A stretch of 64,000 bases of DNA, from contig NZ_JAKCLJ010000003.1 in assembly GCF_021412565.1 (NCBI RefSeq), forward strand, positions 124,001 through 188,000, given 5' to 3'. Each line of letters opens with the position of its first letter. The stretch's first letter is position 1. The stretch comes from Shewanella sp. AS1. GTDB taxonomy: Bacteria; Pseudomonadota; Gammaproteobacteria; Enterobacterales; Shewanellaceae. A program made the position numbers and the translations under genes. The notes below the pieces were generated by a model. It ran no database searches. It was not told where the DNA came from and saw nothing but the letters and a program-made list of their open reading frames with translations. Positions 1-8,962 of this stretch are shown piece after piece.

Positions 1-1
1 C

Positions 2-1162
2 CGCGTTAACAAATCCGGCATCAGCAGTCAGCTCCATCAGACCGCCATCGGCTACCTGTTAGGGATAGAGGACGCCAACTGCGATCTTGCACTGATCCAA
101 GCCAGGGCAGCTACGCTAATCAATAATGAAATCGCAAGTGACGCAATTAGTGTTCAGACCATCAGCAGCATAGCGCCGCCTGCGCCGCTAGCAAAACAGA
201 GCGATGAGCGGGGCCAACTCAGTGCTAAGCCATTACACAGAGCCGCAACGACACCCTGGCGAGTTGGCAGTTATTCAGGGCTGGTGAAAAATATGCCCCA
301 TGAGCGTGTCACGCCCGGCGGCGACGATGAAATCTTCCCAGAGGCAGCGCCATTAGTGTCTGAGCTTCCTCCCAGCGAATCCCGATTTAGTTTCGATCGC
401 GGTGCCAATGCCGGGAGTTTTATGCACCTGGTATTGGAGGAGATTGACTTTACCCAAGCTGAACGCGATCTACCAATCCAGCTGCCCAGAGCGATGGAGC
501 AATATGGTATCGACGATCACTGGCAAGCCATGCTGCTTGACTGGTATCTGGATCTGTTAAAGGCACCGCTCACAGCTGCAATGCAAACAGATAAAAGTCA
601 AGCGCTCAGCCTATGCCAACTGTCACCCAAGCAGACCTTAGTGGAGATGGAGTTTTATATGCCCATCACGCAGCTGCAAGCCAAGGCACTAACAGAGCTG
701 CTCGGCCAATTTGGTTATCCGATGACGCTGGAGTTCGACACCCTGCAGGGCATGCTAAAGGGCTTTATCGATCTGACCTTCGAGCATGACGGCTGCTTTT
801 ACATTGCCGACTACAAATCAAATCATCTCGGGAACGATTTTGCCGACTACGACAAGGCCGCCATGGGCCAGGCCATCGCCAGCCACAGATACGATCTGCA
901 GTACATCATCTATAGCCTCGCCCTGCACCGCTACTTAAGGCTACGTCTGCCTGACTATCACTATGAGACCCATTTCGGCGGTTGTTATTACCTGTTTTTG
1001 CGCGGCATGTCGGCGGTTCATCCCGGTTGCGGCATCTTCTTCGATAAACCGCCCGAAGCCTTGATAACGGCGCTCGACGATCTTCTCACATTAGGTGAAG
1101 CCGTCAGCACCCATAGAAACTCTCCCGATGACGCTCCCTACCAAACGGAGCTAATGCTATGA
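2..1162 (+). CDS. recB: RecBCD exonuclease subunit RecB, C-terminal part (5' end outside window)
   Basis: The reading frame is open from base 2, so this is the 3' end of a gene that starts before the window. About 386 residues remain of a protein that is normally near 1,200. They correspond to the end of the helicase part, a linker and the C-terminal RecB nuclease domain. The nuclease signature is clear: an Asp in LTFEHD, then IADYKSNHLG, which holds the Asp and Lys that bind metal and catalyse cleavage in the family. RecB is the 3'-5' helicase and the only nuclease of RecBCD, which processes double-strand ends for RecA. The stop codon overlaps the recD start as ATGA, so the two are translationally coupled. 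The first ATG in the visible part (284) is internal and not a start. Confidence 0.95.
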   Translation, partial: RVNKSGISSQLHQTAIGYLLGIEDANCDLALIQARAATLINNEIASDAISVQTISSIAPPAPLAKQSDERGQLSAKPLHRAATTPWRVGSYSGLVKNMPHERVTPGGDDEIFPEAAPLVSELPPSESRFSFDRGANAGSFMHLVLEEIDFTQAERDLPIQLPRAMEQYGIDDHWQAMLLDWYLDLLKAPLTAAMQTDKSQALSLCQLSPKQTLVEMEFYMPITQLQAKALTELLGQFGYPMTLEFDTLQGMLKGFIDLTFEHDGCFYIADYKSNHLGNDFADYDKAAMGQAIASHRYDLQYIIYSLALHRYLRLRLPDYHYETHFGGCYYLFLRGMSAVHPGCGIFFDKPPEALITALDDLLTLGEAVSTHRNSPDDAPYQTELML

Positions 1163-3162
1163 TTAAATTAAATAAGCCGCTTACTGAACTCTTGAAGGAG
1201 TGGCAGGAGCAGCGCCTGTTAACGCCGCTCGATCGCCACTTTGCCCTGCAGATGCACTCGCTACATGCAGATAGTCACGATCTCTTCACCCTGATCTGCG
1301 CCCTGCTCAGTCGTCAGCTCTCAACCCAGCACACCTGTTTGCCGCTGGATCAGATTGATCTGAGCAACCCTTTAAATGAACAGCAGTCTCAATGCCAGAT
1401 CCTGTTATCCGTCGATGAAATCACAGCTGAGCTGGCCAAGTTAACGGCTGTGGGCATTGCGCCCCCATCCCATGACGCAGCGCCCCAAAATAAACCCCTT
1501 ATTCTCGACGGTCACACTCTCTATCTGCAGCGTTATTATCAGTTTGAGTCCAGAGTCGCTGACAAGCTCAAACAGCTGGCCAAACCCATTGACGTTAAAA
1601 ATATTGAGGACTCAGATGCAGAGCTGGCGGCCAAACGCTTAGCTTGCCTGTTTCCCAGCACAGATGAGCAGGAAAAGTCCGAAAATAACCCAAGGCTTGA
1701 CTGGCAGAAGATAGCCACAGCGACTGCGCTAACACAAAAACTGGCGGTGATAACAGGTGGCCCAGGCACAGGCAAAACCACCACAGTGACAAAATTACTG
1801 CTGCTTTTGTGTCAGGAGCAAGCCATGACCATTCGTCTGGTGGCGCCCACAGGAAAAGCCGCCGCCCGCCTGAGTGAATCGATAAAAGCCTCCAAGGCCA
1901 GACTCACTAAAGAATTAGCCGCTTATGGCGATACCCTCAATCTCGATGCCCTAAATCGCATTCCAGAAGAAGCCGCCACACTGCATCGCCTGCTCGGGGT
2001 GATCCCCAAGGCGACGGGATTTCGCCATAACAGAGACAATCCACTGCGTCTCGACTTGCTCATTGTCGATGAGGCCTCCATGGTGGACTTGCCCATGATG
2101 TACAAGCTGCTCGATGCGCTGCCAGAAAACGCCAGGCTGATACTGCTTGGGGATCAGGATCAGCTCGCCTCGGTGGAAGCCGGCGCCGTACTGGCCGATA
2201 TCTGTGCCGGACTAAAGGCTCCTTCACAACACCAGAGTCATAGCCAGAGCCAAAATCAGGGCCAGAGCAAACCGCACTGGCAGATGCGCTATTCGGCCAC
2301 AAAGGCAGCACTCTTAAGTCAGCTGACCATGAGCGATATGAGCCCTTTCGTCTCAGCAGATGCCAAACTCGGCGACAGCTTAGTCATGCTAATGCACAGC
2401 CACAGATTCAAGGGCGATGCGGGGATCGGCATGCTGGCGAGCGCGGTGAACCAGAGCGATTTAGGGGAGATCCAGCGGGTCTGGCAGCAAGGTTTTGAAG
2501 AGCTGAACTGGATTGAACATGGGTTAAACGAACAGGGGAGCCAATCTTTACTGGCGTTAAGCGTGACGCAATATCGCCCCTATTTAACGGCTATGAGTCA
2601 GGCATGCGATCCCCTTGAGATAATCGAGCTGTTTAATCAGTATCGGATACTGTGCGCCATGCGCGCCGGTGACTATGGGGTCGATGGCATCAACCTGGCT
2701 GTAACTCAGGCGTTGAGTGCGGCCAAGTTGATCTCACCCAAGGCCGAGTTCTACCCGGGCAGGCCTATCATCATTCAGAGCAATGACTATAATCTTGGGC
2801 TGTTTAACGGCGATATCGGCCTGATCTTACAAGACGCACAGAGTCAGAGGCTGATGGCCTATTTCGTTCAGGCCGATGGAGCACTACTTAAAGTGCTGCC
2901 TGCACGCCTGCCCCAACACGACACCTGTTTTGCCATGACGGTACATAAAAGCCAGGGCAGCGAGTTTGCAAATGTGTCTCTCGTCCTGCCGCCTAAACCC
3001 AGCGTGGCCCAGCAGCAGCTGCTCACCAAGGAGCTTGTTTACACAGCCATCACCCGGGCAAAACAGTATTTTAGCTGCCTTGGCAGCCAGCGTATCTTTG
3101 AGGCGGCTTGCACCCAGGCGACCAAACGCGCCTCCGGGCTGGCAAAACGGCTATGGCACTAA
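1159..3162 (+). CDS. recD: RecBCD exonuclease subunit RecD (5'-3' helicase)
   Basis: A 667-residue superfamily 1 helicase that forms the fast 5'-3' motor of RecBCD. Walker A is GGPGTGKTTT near residue 200. The Walker B-like motif LLIVDEASMVDL follows near residue 303, then LLGDQDQL. The late motif VHKSQGSEF near residue 595 and the VYTAITRAK stretch close the helicase core. The length is slightly above the E. coli protein (608). Part of the excess is a hydrophilic insertion of Gln, Ser and His between about residues 355 and 373, after the DQDQLASVEAGAVL segment. The gene overlaps recB by four bases. No terminator is evident in the 166 bases before ddl. Confidence 0.96.
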   Translation: MIKLNKPLTELLKEWQEQRLLTPLDRHFALQMHSLHADSHDLFTLICALLSRQLSTQHTCLPLDQIDLSNPLNEQQSQCQILLSVDEITAELAKLTAVGIAPPSHDAAPQNKPLILDGHTLYLQRYYQFESRVADKLKQLAKPIDVKNIEDSDAELAAKRLACLFPSTDEQEKSENNPRLDWQKIATATALTQKLAVITGGPGTGKTTTVTKLLLLLCQEQAMTIRLVAPTGKAAARLSESIKASKARLTKELAAYGDTLNLDALNRIPEEAATLHRLLGVIPKATGFRHNRDNPLRLDLLIVDEASMVDLPMMYKLLDALPENARLILLGDQDQLASVEAGAVLADICAGLKAPSQHQSHSQSQNQGQSKPHWQMRYSATKAALLSQLTMSDMSPFVSADAKLGDSLVMLMHSHRFKGDAGIGMLASAVNQSDLGEIQRVWQQGFEELNWIEHGLNEQGSQSLLALSVTQYRPYLTAMSQACDPLEIIELFNQYRILCAMRAGDYGVDGINLAVTQALSAAKLISPKAEFYPGRPIIIQSNDYNLGLFNGDIGLILQDAQSQRLMAYFVQADGALLKVLPARLPQHDTCFAMTVHKSQGSEFANVSLVLPPKPSVAQQQLLTKELVYTAITRAKQYFSCLGSQRIFEAACTQATKRASGLAKRLWH

Positions 3163-3328
3163 GCACTTAACATTAGGCCGTTGACATCAGGCTGTTAACA
3201 CTAGGCAATAGCCAATACGCATATAAATTGGGCAAACGGGATTTAAGCCAGTTTGCAACCCTTGCATAAAATGAAAAGCGCGGCATAGTGAGCAAGCGAC
3301 TAACTATCCGACAGTAAACGGAGTTCCA

Positions 3329-4336
3329 ATGAGTTCGATCAATCTTTTACTTATTTGTGGCGGCGGTGGCGACGAACACGCTATTTCCCTGTTATCTGCC
3401 AATTATTTTGAAACCTCATTGGCCAAACTGCCACACATCAATCTACTGAGGGTCGAACTGGACGGTAATGGCCATTACCTGACCAAATCGGGCGAGCGCT
3501 GCGAGCTAACCAACCGCAAGGAGATCCGCTTCGAAGATGAATCCATCACGCCCTGGCCCGTGGATTATGTGATCCCCTGTATCCATGGCTACCCAGGTGA
3601 AACCGGCGATATCCAGTCCTATTTTAACCTGATCAATCTGCCCTACTTCGGCTGTGACTCAGAAAGTTCGAGCAATTGTTTTAACAAGATCACCGCCAAG
3701 ATGTGGTTCAGCGCGCTCGGCATTCCCAATACCCCTTACATCTTCCTAAACCAGTTGGATGATGCCGCAATAGCAAGCACCGAGCAGGCGTTAGCAAACT
3801 GGGGATCTGTCTTTATTAAGGCCGCCTCACAAGGCTCATCGGTTGGCTGCTACAAGGTCAACAAGGCCGAAGATATTGCCAAAACACTGACCGACGCCTT
3901 TCAATATTCGCCCTATGTGGTGGTGGAGAAAACCATCAAGGCGCGGGAACTGGAAGTGGCCGTATATCAATATCACGGCAAGACAGTCGCCACCCTACCC
4001 GGCGAAGTTATCTGCGCCAGCGATACTTTTTACACTTTCGATGAAAAATATGCAGCCAACAGCAAAGCCACAACCAAAGTGGTTGCCGAGGTTTCAGAGG
4101 AGATCGCCAGCCAAATTCAGCAATATGCGATCAAAGTTTTTGATGGCATGAAACTGCGTCATCTGTCGCGCATCGACTTCTTCCTGACCGAAGAGAATGA
4201 GATCCTGCTGAACGAGATCAACACCTTCCCAGGCCTCACCCCTATCTCTATGTTCCCCAAGATGCTCGCCAATCATGGCGACGATTTTAGCGACTACCTC
4301 AATGAAGCCATCACCCAAGGGGTGACGAAGTTGTAA
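3329..4336 (+). CDS. ddl: D-alanine--D-alanine ligase (ATP-grasp)
   Basis: A 335-residue ATP-grasp enzyme that joins two D-alanines for peptidoglycan precursors in the cytoplasm. The N-terminal motif [15 protein letters not shown] is the usual Ddl opening with its His-Glu pair. [12 protein letters not shown] is the Ser-containing ATP-grasp loop, ELEVAVYQ is the central strand, and the metal-binding end is SRIDFF...[18 protein letters not shown] resembles the loop that carries Tyr in ligases making D-Ala-D-Ala. The start is preceded by CGGAG about eight bases upstream. It stands alone between recD and a convergent heat-shock gene. Whether it is the ddlA or ddlB paralogue cannot be told, because it is not in the mur/ftsZ cluster. 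Confidence 0.92.
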   Translation: MSSINLLLICGGGGDEHAISLLSANYFETSLAKLPHINLLRVELDGNGHYLTKSGERCELTNRKEIRFEDESITPWPVDYVIPCIHGYPGETGDIQSYFNLINLPYFGCDSESSSNCFNKITAKMWFSALGIPNTPYIFLNQLDDAAIASTEQALANWGSVFIKAASQGSSVGCYKVNKAEDIAKTLTDAFQYSPYVVVEKTIKARELEVAVYQYHGKTVATLPGEVICASDTFYTFDEKYAANSKATTKVVAEVSEEIASQIQQYAIKVFDGMKLRHLSRIDFFLTEENEILLNEINTFPGLTPISMFPKMLANHGDDFSDYLNEAITQGVTKL

Positions 4337-4649
4337 TTGCTAGTGGCTACCGGTTTCGACATGCCTAAGTACCGATGCGAATGAGCTATGGGCAAAATGC
4401 GCTGCTGGCCTTCGGCAACAGGAAGTTGCCGTAGAGCGTATAGGGACATATTCACAGCGTGCCCAAAAGCACGATTGCCCATATATCCATCACTTATTCA
4501 TCACTGATAATGTAAGCTAATTGGGTCAAATTCCGCAAAACGCTCAAGGCGTCCCTGCTCGCTTAACCAAGGCTATCCCTGCCCTTGGATATTTGCTCCA
4601 TTTGTCCCAATCAGCGTATGCAATACCTTAACCATTCGATATACAAGCC
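4337..4649. other. Non-coding gap with small hairpins
   Basis: I see no convincing gene here. There is a perfect 7-bp hairpin with a 5-nt loop at 4413-4431 (CGGCAAC/GTTGCCG) and a weaker CGTGC/GCACG hairpin about 35 bases later. Composition and texture differ from the flanking genes, and it may be a dispersed intergenic repeat. Confidence 0.4.
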
Positions 4650-4682
4650 AAAAACAAAATGGGAGCCATTTGGCTCCCATTC
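4650..4682 (-). terminator. Rho-independent terminator of ibpA
   Basis: A stem of GGGAGCC/GGCTCCC, extended by two A-T pairs, with a 4-nt loop, followed on the minus strand by ATTTTGTTTTT. It lies about 40 bases after the ibpA stop. Confidence 0.85.
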
Positions 4683-4721
4683 ATTTCACAATTCGAGTAA
4701 TCGAATCAATTAACTGACTTA

Positions 4722-5159
4722 TCAGTTATCCAGCAGTTTCGAGCGACTGATCTCGATTTTGCGTGGCTTAAGCGCTTCTGGGATCTCGCGTTTAAGATCG
4801 ACATTCAAAAGACCATTTTCAAGGTCGGCGCCGATGACAGTCACATAGTCGGCTAGCTCGAAGGTGCGCTCAAACCCGCGCTCAGCAATGCCTTGGTAAA
4901 GGTACTTGCGCTCAGTTTCTTGAGCCGCTTTAGTGCCTTTGACCACGAGTTTGTCGCCATCGCTGGTGATATCAAGCTCATCCATACTAAAACCTGCCAC
5001 AGCCATGGTAATACGGTAACGGTTTTCGCTGAGAAGCTCGATATTGTAAGGGGGGTAACCTGTGTTGCTCTTGTTCGACGCAGCATGCTCGGCAAGCTGG
5101 GCTAAACGGTCGAATCCAATGGCACTACGGTAAAGTGGAGTTAAATCATAATTACGCAT
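4722..5159 (-). CDS. ibpA: Small heat-shock protein IbpA/Hsp20 family
   Basis: A 145-residue alpha-crystallin-type holdase that binds aggregating proteins during heat stress. The N terminus [19 protein letters not shown] is the IbpA signature. The alpha-crystallin domain covers about residues 35-125, with GFSMDELDI and the C-terminal RKIEIS segment, which contains an I-x-I oligomerisation motif. The start was set at 5159, ten codons inside the longest frame, because it matches family N termini and has GAGGAT 8-9 bases upstream. A longer start would place that Shine-Dalgarno inside the coding region. The SD is held in a ROSE-like hairpin, and a sigma-32-type promoter lies further upstream. Confidence 0.94.
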   Translation of the reverse strand: MRNYDLTPLYRSAIGFDRLAQLAEHAASNKSNTGYPPYNIELLSENRYRITMAVAGFSMDELDITSDGDKLVVKGTKAAQETERKYLYQGIAERGFERTFELADYVTVIGADLENGLLNVDLKREIPEALKPRKIEISRSKLLDN

Positions 5160-5164
5160 CTTGT

Positions 5165-5186
5165 ATATCCTCATATTAAGCAATAT
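5165..5186 (-). promoter_or_regulatory. ROSE-like RNA thermometer hairpin over the ibpA Shine-Dalgarno
   Basis: On the minus strand ATATTGCT is followed by a 7-nt loop and AGGATAT. The helix pairs ATAT with ATAT, and TTGCT with AGGA plus a T-G wobble while one G is bulged. That is the arrangement of the conserved UUGCU anti-SD of ROSE thermometers, in which the bulged G makes the helix melt on heating. The whole SD is inside the helix. The pairing is seen in the sequence; the thermometer function is inferred. Confidence 0.75.
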
Positions 5187-5427
5187 CAATTTTGTTGGCC
5201 GAATCGCGGTGAAAAGTCACCTTTCGCGCCGGGTATTAAGTGTTAACCTATCAGCCCCGAAGGCACTGATTTAACACAAGTCATTTTTTGTAAGTGATGT
5301 CGATTTGTCGTCTAAAAATAGAGCCTCATTGAGCACTCCATTATGGTTTTCGCAAACAAATATCGAAACACTTGCGACTTACAATCCAAGGTCGCAATCA
5401 GGGAGTGTTGCCCCTTGGTATTAATAA

Positions 5428-5455
5428 ATATGTGGATGCCAAAATGGTTTTCAAG
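5428..5455 (-). promoter_or_regulatory. Sigma-32 (heat shock) type promoter for ibpA
   Basis: On the minus strand CTTGAAA is followed after 13 bases by CCACATAT. The sigma-32 consensus is CTTGAAA, 13-14 bases, CCCCATNT. The only mismatch in the -10 core is one A for C. The predicted leader would be about 260 bases, ending in the ROSE-like hairpin. Confidence 0.75.
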
Positions 5456-5461
5456 GCTTAA

Positions 5462-5500
5462 AAACAAAAAATCCCGAATATTTTTGTATTCGGGATTTTC
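5462..5500 (-). terminator. Rho-independent terminator of grxD
   Basis: A perfect 11-bp stem (AATCCCGAATA/TATTCGGGATT) with a 6-nt loop. The minus-strand side continues as TTTTTGTTTT. It lies about 30 bases after the grxD stop and just upstream of the ibpA promoter. Confidence 0.9.
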
Positions 5501-5527
5501 TTAGGGCCAAGTCGCGCTTATTTAGAT

Positions 5528-5878
5528 TTAAGCATCGGCCTCTGGCGTGGCGTATTTCGCCGCTGTTTCGCTGATTAAGGTTTGTAGCTCACCCTTTTGG
5601 TACATTTCGGTAAGGATGTCACAACCACCAATCAACTCGCCCTCAACCCATAGTTGTGGGAAGGTTGGCCAGTTAGCGTATTTTGGCAGTTCGCTGCGAA
5701 TATCTGGATGCTGCAGAATATCAACATAGGCAAACTGGGCACCACAGTTAATCATGATCTGCGCGACCTGTGAAGAGAAGCCACAGCTAGGTAACTTAGG
5801 TGAGCCTTTCATGTAAACAATGATTGGGTTTTCAGCAATTTGCTGCTTGATCTTTTCTACAGTTTCGTTGGTTTCCAT
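5528..5878 (-). CDS. grxD: Monothiol glutaredoxin (Grx4 type)
   Basis: A 116-residue single-domain glutaredoxin with the monothiol CGFS motif (PSCGFSSQ, about residue 32). The glutathione-binding WPTFPQLWVEGELIGGCDI segment is intact. Proteins of this class bind a [2Fe-2S] cluster between two subunits, often with BolA, and act in iron-sulfur delivery rather than general disulfide reduction. The start ATG has AGGAAAG about five bases upstream. It is a single gene, divergent from sodB, and ends in its own terminator. Confidence 0.96.
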   Translation of the reverse strand: METNETVEKIKQQIAENPIIVYMKGSPKLPSCGFSSQVAQIMINCGAQFAYVDILQHPDIRSELPKYANWPTFPQLWVEGELIGGCDILTEMYQKGELQTLISETAAKYATPEADA

Positions 5879-6026
5879 ATGCTTTCCTAATATTACAACT
5901 CAAGCGATTTACACAATTGCCCCTATTGTACGCCAGTCTGGGCCAGAACAAAAACCTACTTTTTAAAGGGGCTTTGGTTACATAGAGTTATGAACGATTT
6001 AATCTAAAAAATCGGCCAAACAATGA

Positions 6027-6054
6027 TTCACATCACAGTTTTATGAGGTAGAAT
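6027..6054 (+). promoter_or_regulatory. Probable sigma-70 promoter of sodB
   Basis: TTCACA and TAGAAT are separated by 16 bases, about 50 bases before the sodB start codon. The call rests on pattern only. Confidence 0.5.
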
Positions 6055-6106
6055 AAGACCCCGTGAGCAAACAAAATAGACACATGAATGTCAATGGAGA
6101 AAAAAC

Positions 6107-6691
6107 ATGGCTTTTGAATTACCCGCCCTTCCCTACGCAAAAGATGCTTTAGAGCCCCATATTTCACAAGAAACCATTGAATACCACTATGGCAAGCATC
6201 ACAACACTTATGTTGTTAAGCTAAACGGCCTGGTTGAAGGTACTGAACTGGCTGAAAAGAGCCTAGAAGAGATCATCAAGACCTCAACAGGTGGCATTTT
6301 CAACAATGCTGCGCAGATCTGGAACCACACTTTCTACTGGAACTGCCTATCACCAAACGGTGGCGGCGCAGCAACTGGTGACGTTGCAGCTGCAATCGAA
6401 GCCGCTTTCGGCTCGTTCGATGCCTTTAAAGCTCAATTTACCGATATGGCAGTCAACAACTTCGGTAGTGCATGGACCTGGTTGGTGAAAAATGCCGATG
6501 GCTCTGTCGCTATCGTTAATACCAGCAATGCGGCGACCCCACTGACAGATGAAGGCGTTACGCCACTGCTGACTGTTGATGTGTGGGAACACGCTTACTA
6601 CATCGATTACCGTAACGTGCGTCCTGACTACCTAGCCCACTTCTGGGAACTGGTTAACTGGGACTTCGTTAACAGCAACTTCGCTGGTTAA
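6107..6691 (+). CDS. sodB: Iron superoxide dismutase
   Basis: A 194-residue cytoplasmic enzyme that converts superoxide to hydrogen peroxide and oxygen. The metal ligands are visible: His in IEYHYGKHH, His in WNHTFYW, and Asp and His in DVWEHAYYIDYRNVRPDY. The residues AAQIWNHTFYW and the compact length are typical of the Fe type (E. coli SodB is 193 residues). The start has GGAG eight bases upstream. A symmetrical terminator follows the stop, so the gene is monocistronic. Confidence 0.97.
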   Translation: MAFELPALPYAKDALEPHISQETIEYHYGKHHNTYVVKLNGLVEGTELAEKSLEEIIKTSTGGIFNNAAQIWNHTFYWNCLSPNGGGAATGDVAAAIEAAFGSFDAFKAQFTDMAVNNFGSAWTWLVKNADGSVAIVNTSNAATPLTDEGVTPLLTVDVWEHAYYIDYRNVRPDYLAHFWELVNWDFVNSNFAG

Positions 6692-6769
6692 TCGACGTTT
6701 CTAAGCCTGTAGTTCCGATAAGCCTAAATAGGCCGAATCCTGCGCTTATACCCGCGTCAGATACTCTAT

Positions 6770-6796
6770 AAGGAGCCCTAGGGCTCCTTTATTTTT
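6770..6796 (+). terminator. Terminator of sodB
   Basis: The stem AGGAGCCC/GGGCTCCT is followed by TTATTTTT, about 80 bases after the sodB stop. Confidence 0.85.
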
Positions 6797-6908
6797 CCTG
6801 CCTGTTTTTACCCATCTCTTTTTGGCTGCCAACAGATGCAATTATTGCAAATGCAATATTTGTCATTGTTTTTATTAATTATTTTTGAAACTTTCCTTTT
6901 GTTTTAGG

Positions 6909-6919
6909 TCTATTATTAA
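6909..6919 (+). promoter_or_regulatory. Possible sigma-S-like -10 region of the prkA operon
   Basis: TCTATTATTAA resembles the extended sigma-S -10 pattern (TCTAYRCTTAA), with two mismatches. The homologous yeaGH genes of E. coli are known to be RpoS dependent. The match is weak. Confidence 0.3.
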
Positions 6920-6982
6920 GTAAAGGTCGCAAGAAGATCTGTTATAGCAAACTGAATAATAGGCATTTTTGGGAGGCGGAAT

Positions 6983-8917
6983 ATGGGTATATTTGAGCAT
7001 TATCAGCAGCGCTACGAAAAGAAACTGGATGAAGAGTATTCATTGCAGGAATTTTTGTCCATCTGTAAGGAAGACCGAATCGCTTACGCCTCGGCAGCCG
7101 AGCGTTTATTGATCGCTATCGGCAAGCCTGAGGTTATCGACACCTCGAAAGACTCTGTGCTCAGTCGAATCTTCTCCAATCGACTGATCTCCCGTTATCC
7201 CGCCTTTAAAGATTTCTACGGCATGGAGGAAGCCATAGAGCAGATAGTCGCCTACCTCAAGCATTCAGCCCAGGGATTAGAAGAATCAAAACAGATCCTC
7301 TACTTGCTCGGCCCTGTGGGCGGCGGTAAATCCTCCCTTGCGGAGAAACTTAAATCCCTGATGCAGAAAGTGCCGATTTACGTGCTCAGCGCCGATGGGG
7401 TTCGAAGCCCAGTTAACGACCACCCTTTCTGCCTGTTTAACCCCGAAGAAGATGGTGAACTGCTTAAACAGGAATATGGTATTCCTGAACGCTACCTCAA
7501 GGCCATCATGTCGCCTTGGGCGGTGAAACGTCTGCATGAATTTGGCGGCGATATTACCAAATTTAAAGTAGTGAAAGTCTTTCCCACCATCTTAGATCAA
7601 TTGGGGATCGCCAAGACTGAACCTGGTGATGAGAATAACCAGGATATCTCCTCCTTGGTGGGGAAAGTGGATATTCGTCAGCTTGAACATTATGCCCAGC
7701 ACGACGCCGATGCCTACTCCTATTCAGGCGCCCTGTGCCGCGCCAACCAAGGTTTGATGGAGTTTGTTGAGATGTTCAAGGCGCCTATCAAAGTGCTACA
7801 TCCGCTATTAACCGCAACCCAGGAGGGTAACTATAACGGCACAGAAGGCTTATCGGCTCTGCCCTTTAACGGCATCATACTGGCTCACTCCAACGAGTCC
7901 GAGTGGACCACCTTCAGGAACAATAAGACCAACGAGGCATTTCTCGACCGCGTCTATATAGTCAAAGTGCCCTACTGTCTGCGAGTCTCAGAAGAGATCC
8001 GCATTTACCAGAAACTGCTGTTTAACTCTGAGCTGGTCAAGGCGCCCTGTGCCCCTTACACCTTAGAGACGCTGGCGCAGTTTAGTGTGCTGTCTCGGAT
8101 TAAAACGCCGGAAAACTCCTCCATCTACTCCAAGATGCGTGTCTATGATGGTGAGAGTTTGAAAGATACCGATCCTAAAGCGAAATCCTATCAGGAGTAC
8201 CGCGACTATGCTGGGGTCGATGAGGGGATGCAGGGACTATCCACCCGCTTCGCCTTTAAGATCTTGTCGAAAGTGTTTAACTTCGACCACAGCGAAATCG
8301 CCGCCAACCCTGTGCACCTCTTCTATGTGCTGGAGCGGCAGATTGAGCAGGAGCAGTTCCCCAACGAAACCGCCGAGCGGTACCTTGAGTTCCTCAAGGG
8401 CTATCTGACCCCCAAATATATCGAGTTTATCGGTAAAGAGATCCAGACTGCTTACCTCGAGTCCTACTCCGAATATGGCCAGAACATCTTCGACCGCTAT
8501 GTTACCTATGCCGATTTTTGGATCCAGGATCAGGAGTACCGTGACCCAGAAACCGGTCAACTGTTCGATAGAGCGGCGCTCAACGCCGAACTGGAAAAAA
8601 TTGAGAAACCCGCCGGGATCAGTAATCCAAAGGATTTCCGTAACGAGATAGTCAACTTCGTGCTGCGGGCAAAAGCCAACAATGAGGGCTCCAATCCCAT
8701 CTGGACCAGCTATGAGAAGCTGCGCACAGTGATAGAGAAAAAGATGTTCTCCAACACTGAAGATCTGCTGCCGGTGATCTCCTTTAACGCCAAGACCTCG
8801 ACCGATGATCAGCGTAAGCATGACGATTTCGTCAACCGTATGATGGAGAAAGGCTACACCAAGAAACAGGTACGTTTGCTGTCTGAATGGTATCTCAGGG
8901 TGCGTAAATCATCTTGA
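6983..8917 (+). CDS. prkA: PrkA family serine protein kinase (YeaG)
   Basis: A 644-residue PrkA protein: an N-terminal AAA+ domain with Walker A GPVGGGKSSL near residue 112, then the C-terminal PrkA kinase-like domain. The length matches E. coli YeaG (644). Family members act in nutrient and sustained stress responses, and YeaG works with YeaH in nitrogen starvation in E. coli. The start has GGGAGGCGG upstream. It is the first gene of a three-gene operon with yeaH and ycgB, which are 45 and 9 bases apart from their predecessors. Confidence 0.96.
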   Translation: MGIFEHYQQRYEKKLDEEYSLQEFLSICKEDRIAYASAAERLLIAIGKPEVIDTSKDSVLSRIFSNRLISRYPAFKDFYGMEEAIEQIVAYLKHSAQGLEESKQILYLLGPVGGGKSSLAEKLKSLMQKVPIYVLSADGVRSPVNDHPFCLFNPEEDGELLKQEYGIPERYLKAIMSPWAVKRLHEFGGDITKFKVVKVFPTILDQLGIAKTEPGDENNQDISSLVGKVDIRQLEHYAQHDADAYSYSGALCRANQGLMEFVEMFKAPIKVLHPLLTATQEGNYNGTEGLSALPFNGIILAHSNESEWTTFRNNKTNEAFLDRVYIVKVPYCLRVSEEIRIYQKLLFNSELVKAPCAPYTLETLAQFSVLSRIKTPENSSIYSKMRVYDGESLKDTDPKAKSYQEYRDYAGVDEGMQGLSTRFAFKILSKVFNFDHSEIAANPVHLFYVLERQIEQEQFPNETAERYLEFLKGYLTPKYIEFIGKEIQTAYLESYSEYGQNIFDRYVTYADFWIQDQEYRDPETGQLFDRAALNAELEKIEKPAGISNPKDFRNEIVNFVLRAKANNEGSNPIWTSYEKLRTVIEKKMFSNTEDLLPVISFNAKTSTDDQRKHDDFVNRMMEKGYTKKQVRLLSEWYLRVRKSS

Positions 8918-8962
8918 TCAACCGGGGGAGAGTGTCTCCCCCTACGTCCTTGGGAGGTGCGC

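Noticed and set aside
3163..3328. Imperfect direct repeats of AGGC-GTT-ACA type after recD
   Set aside because: They are only about 14 bases long and poorly matched; no function can be supported.
4294..4482. A 62-codon minus-strand frame after ddl
   Set aside because: It overlaps the ddl 3' end and has no Shine-Dalgarno or recognisable domain; the segment may be a repeat instead.
8237..8821. A 194-codon minus-strand frame inside prkA
   Set aside because: It lies fully antisense to the well-supported prkA coding sequence and resembles no known protein.
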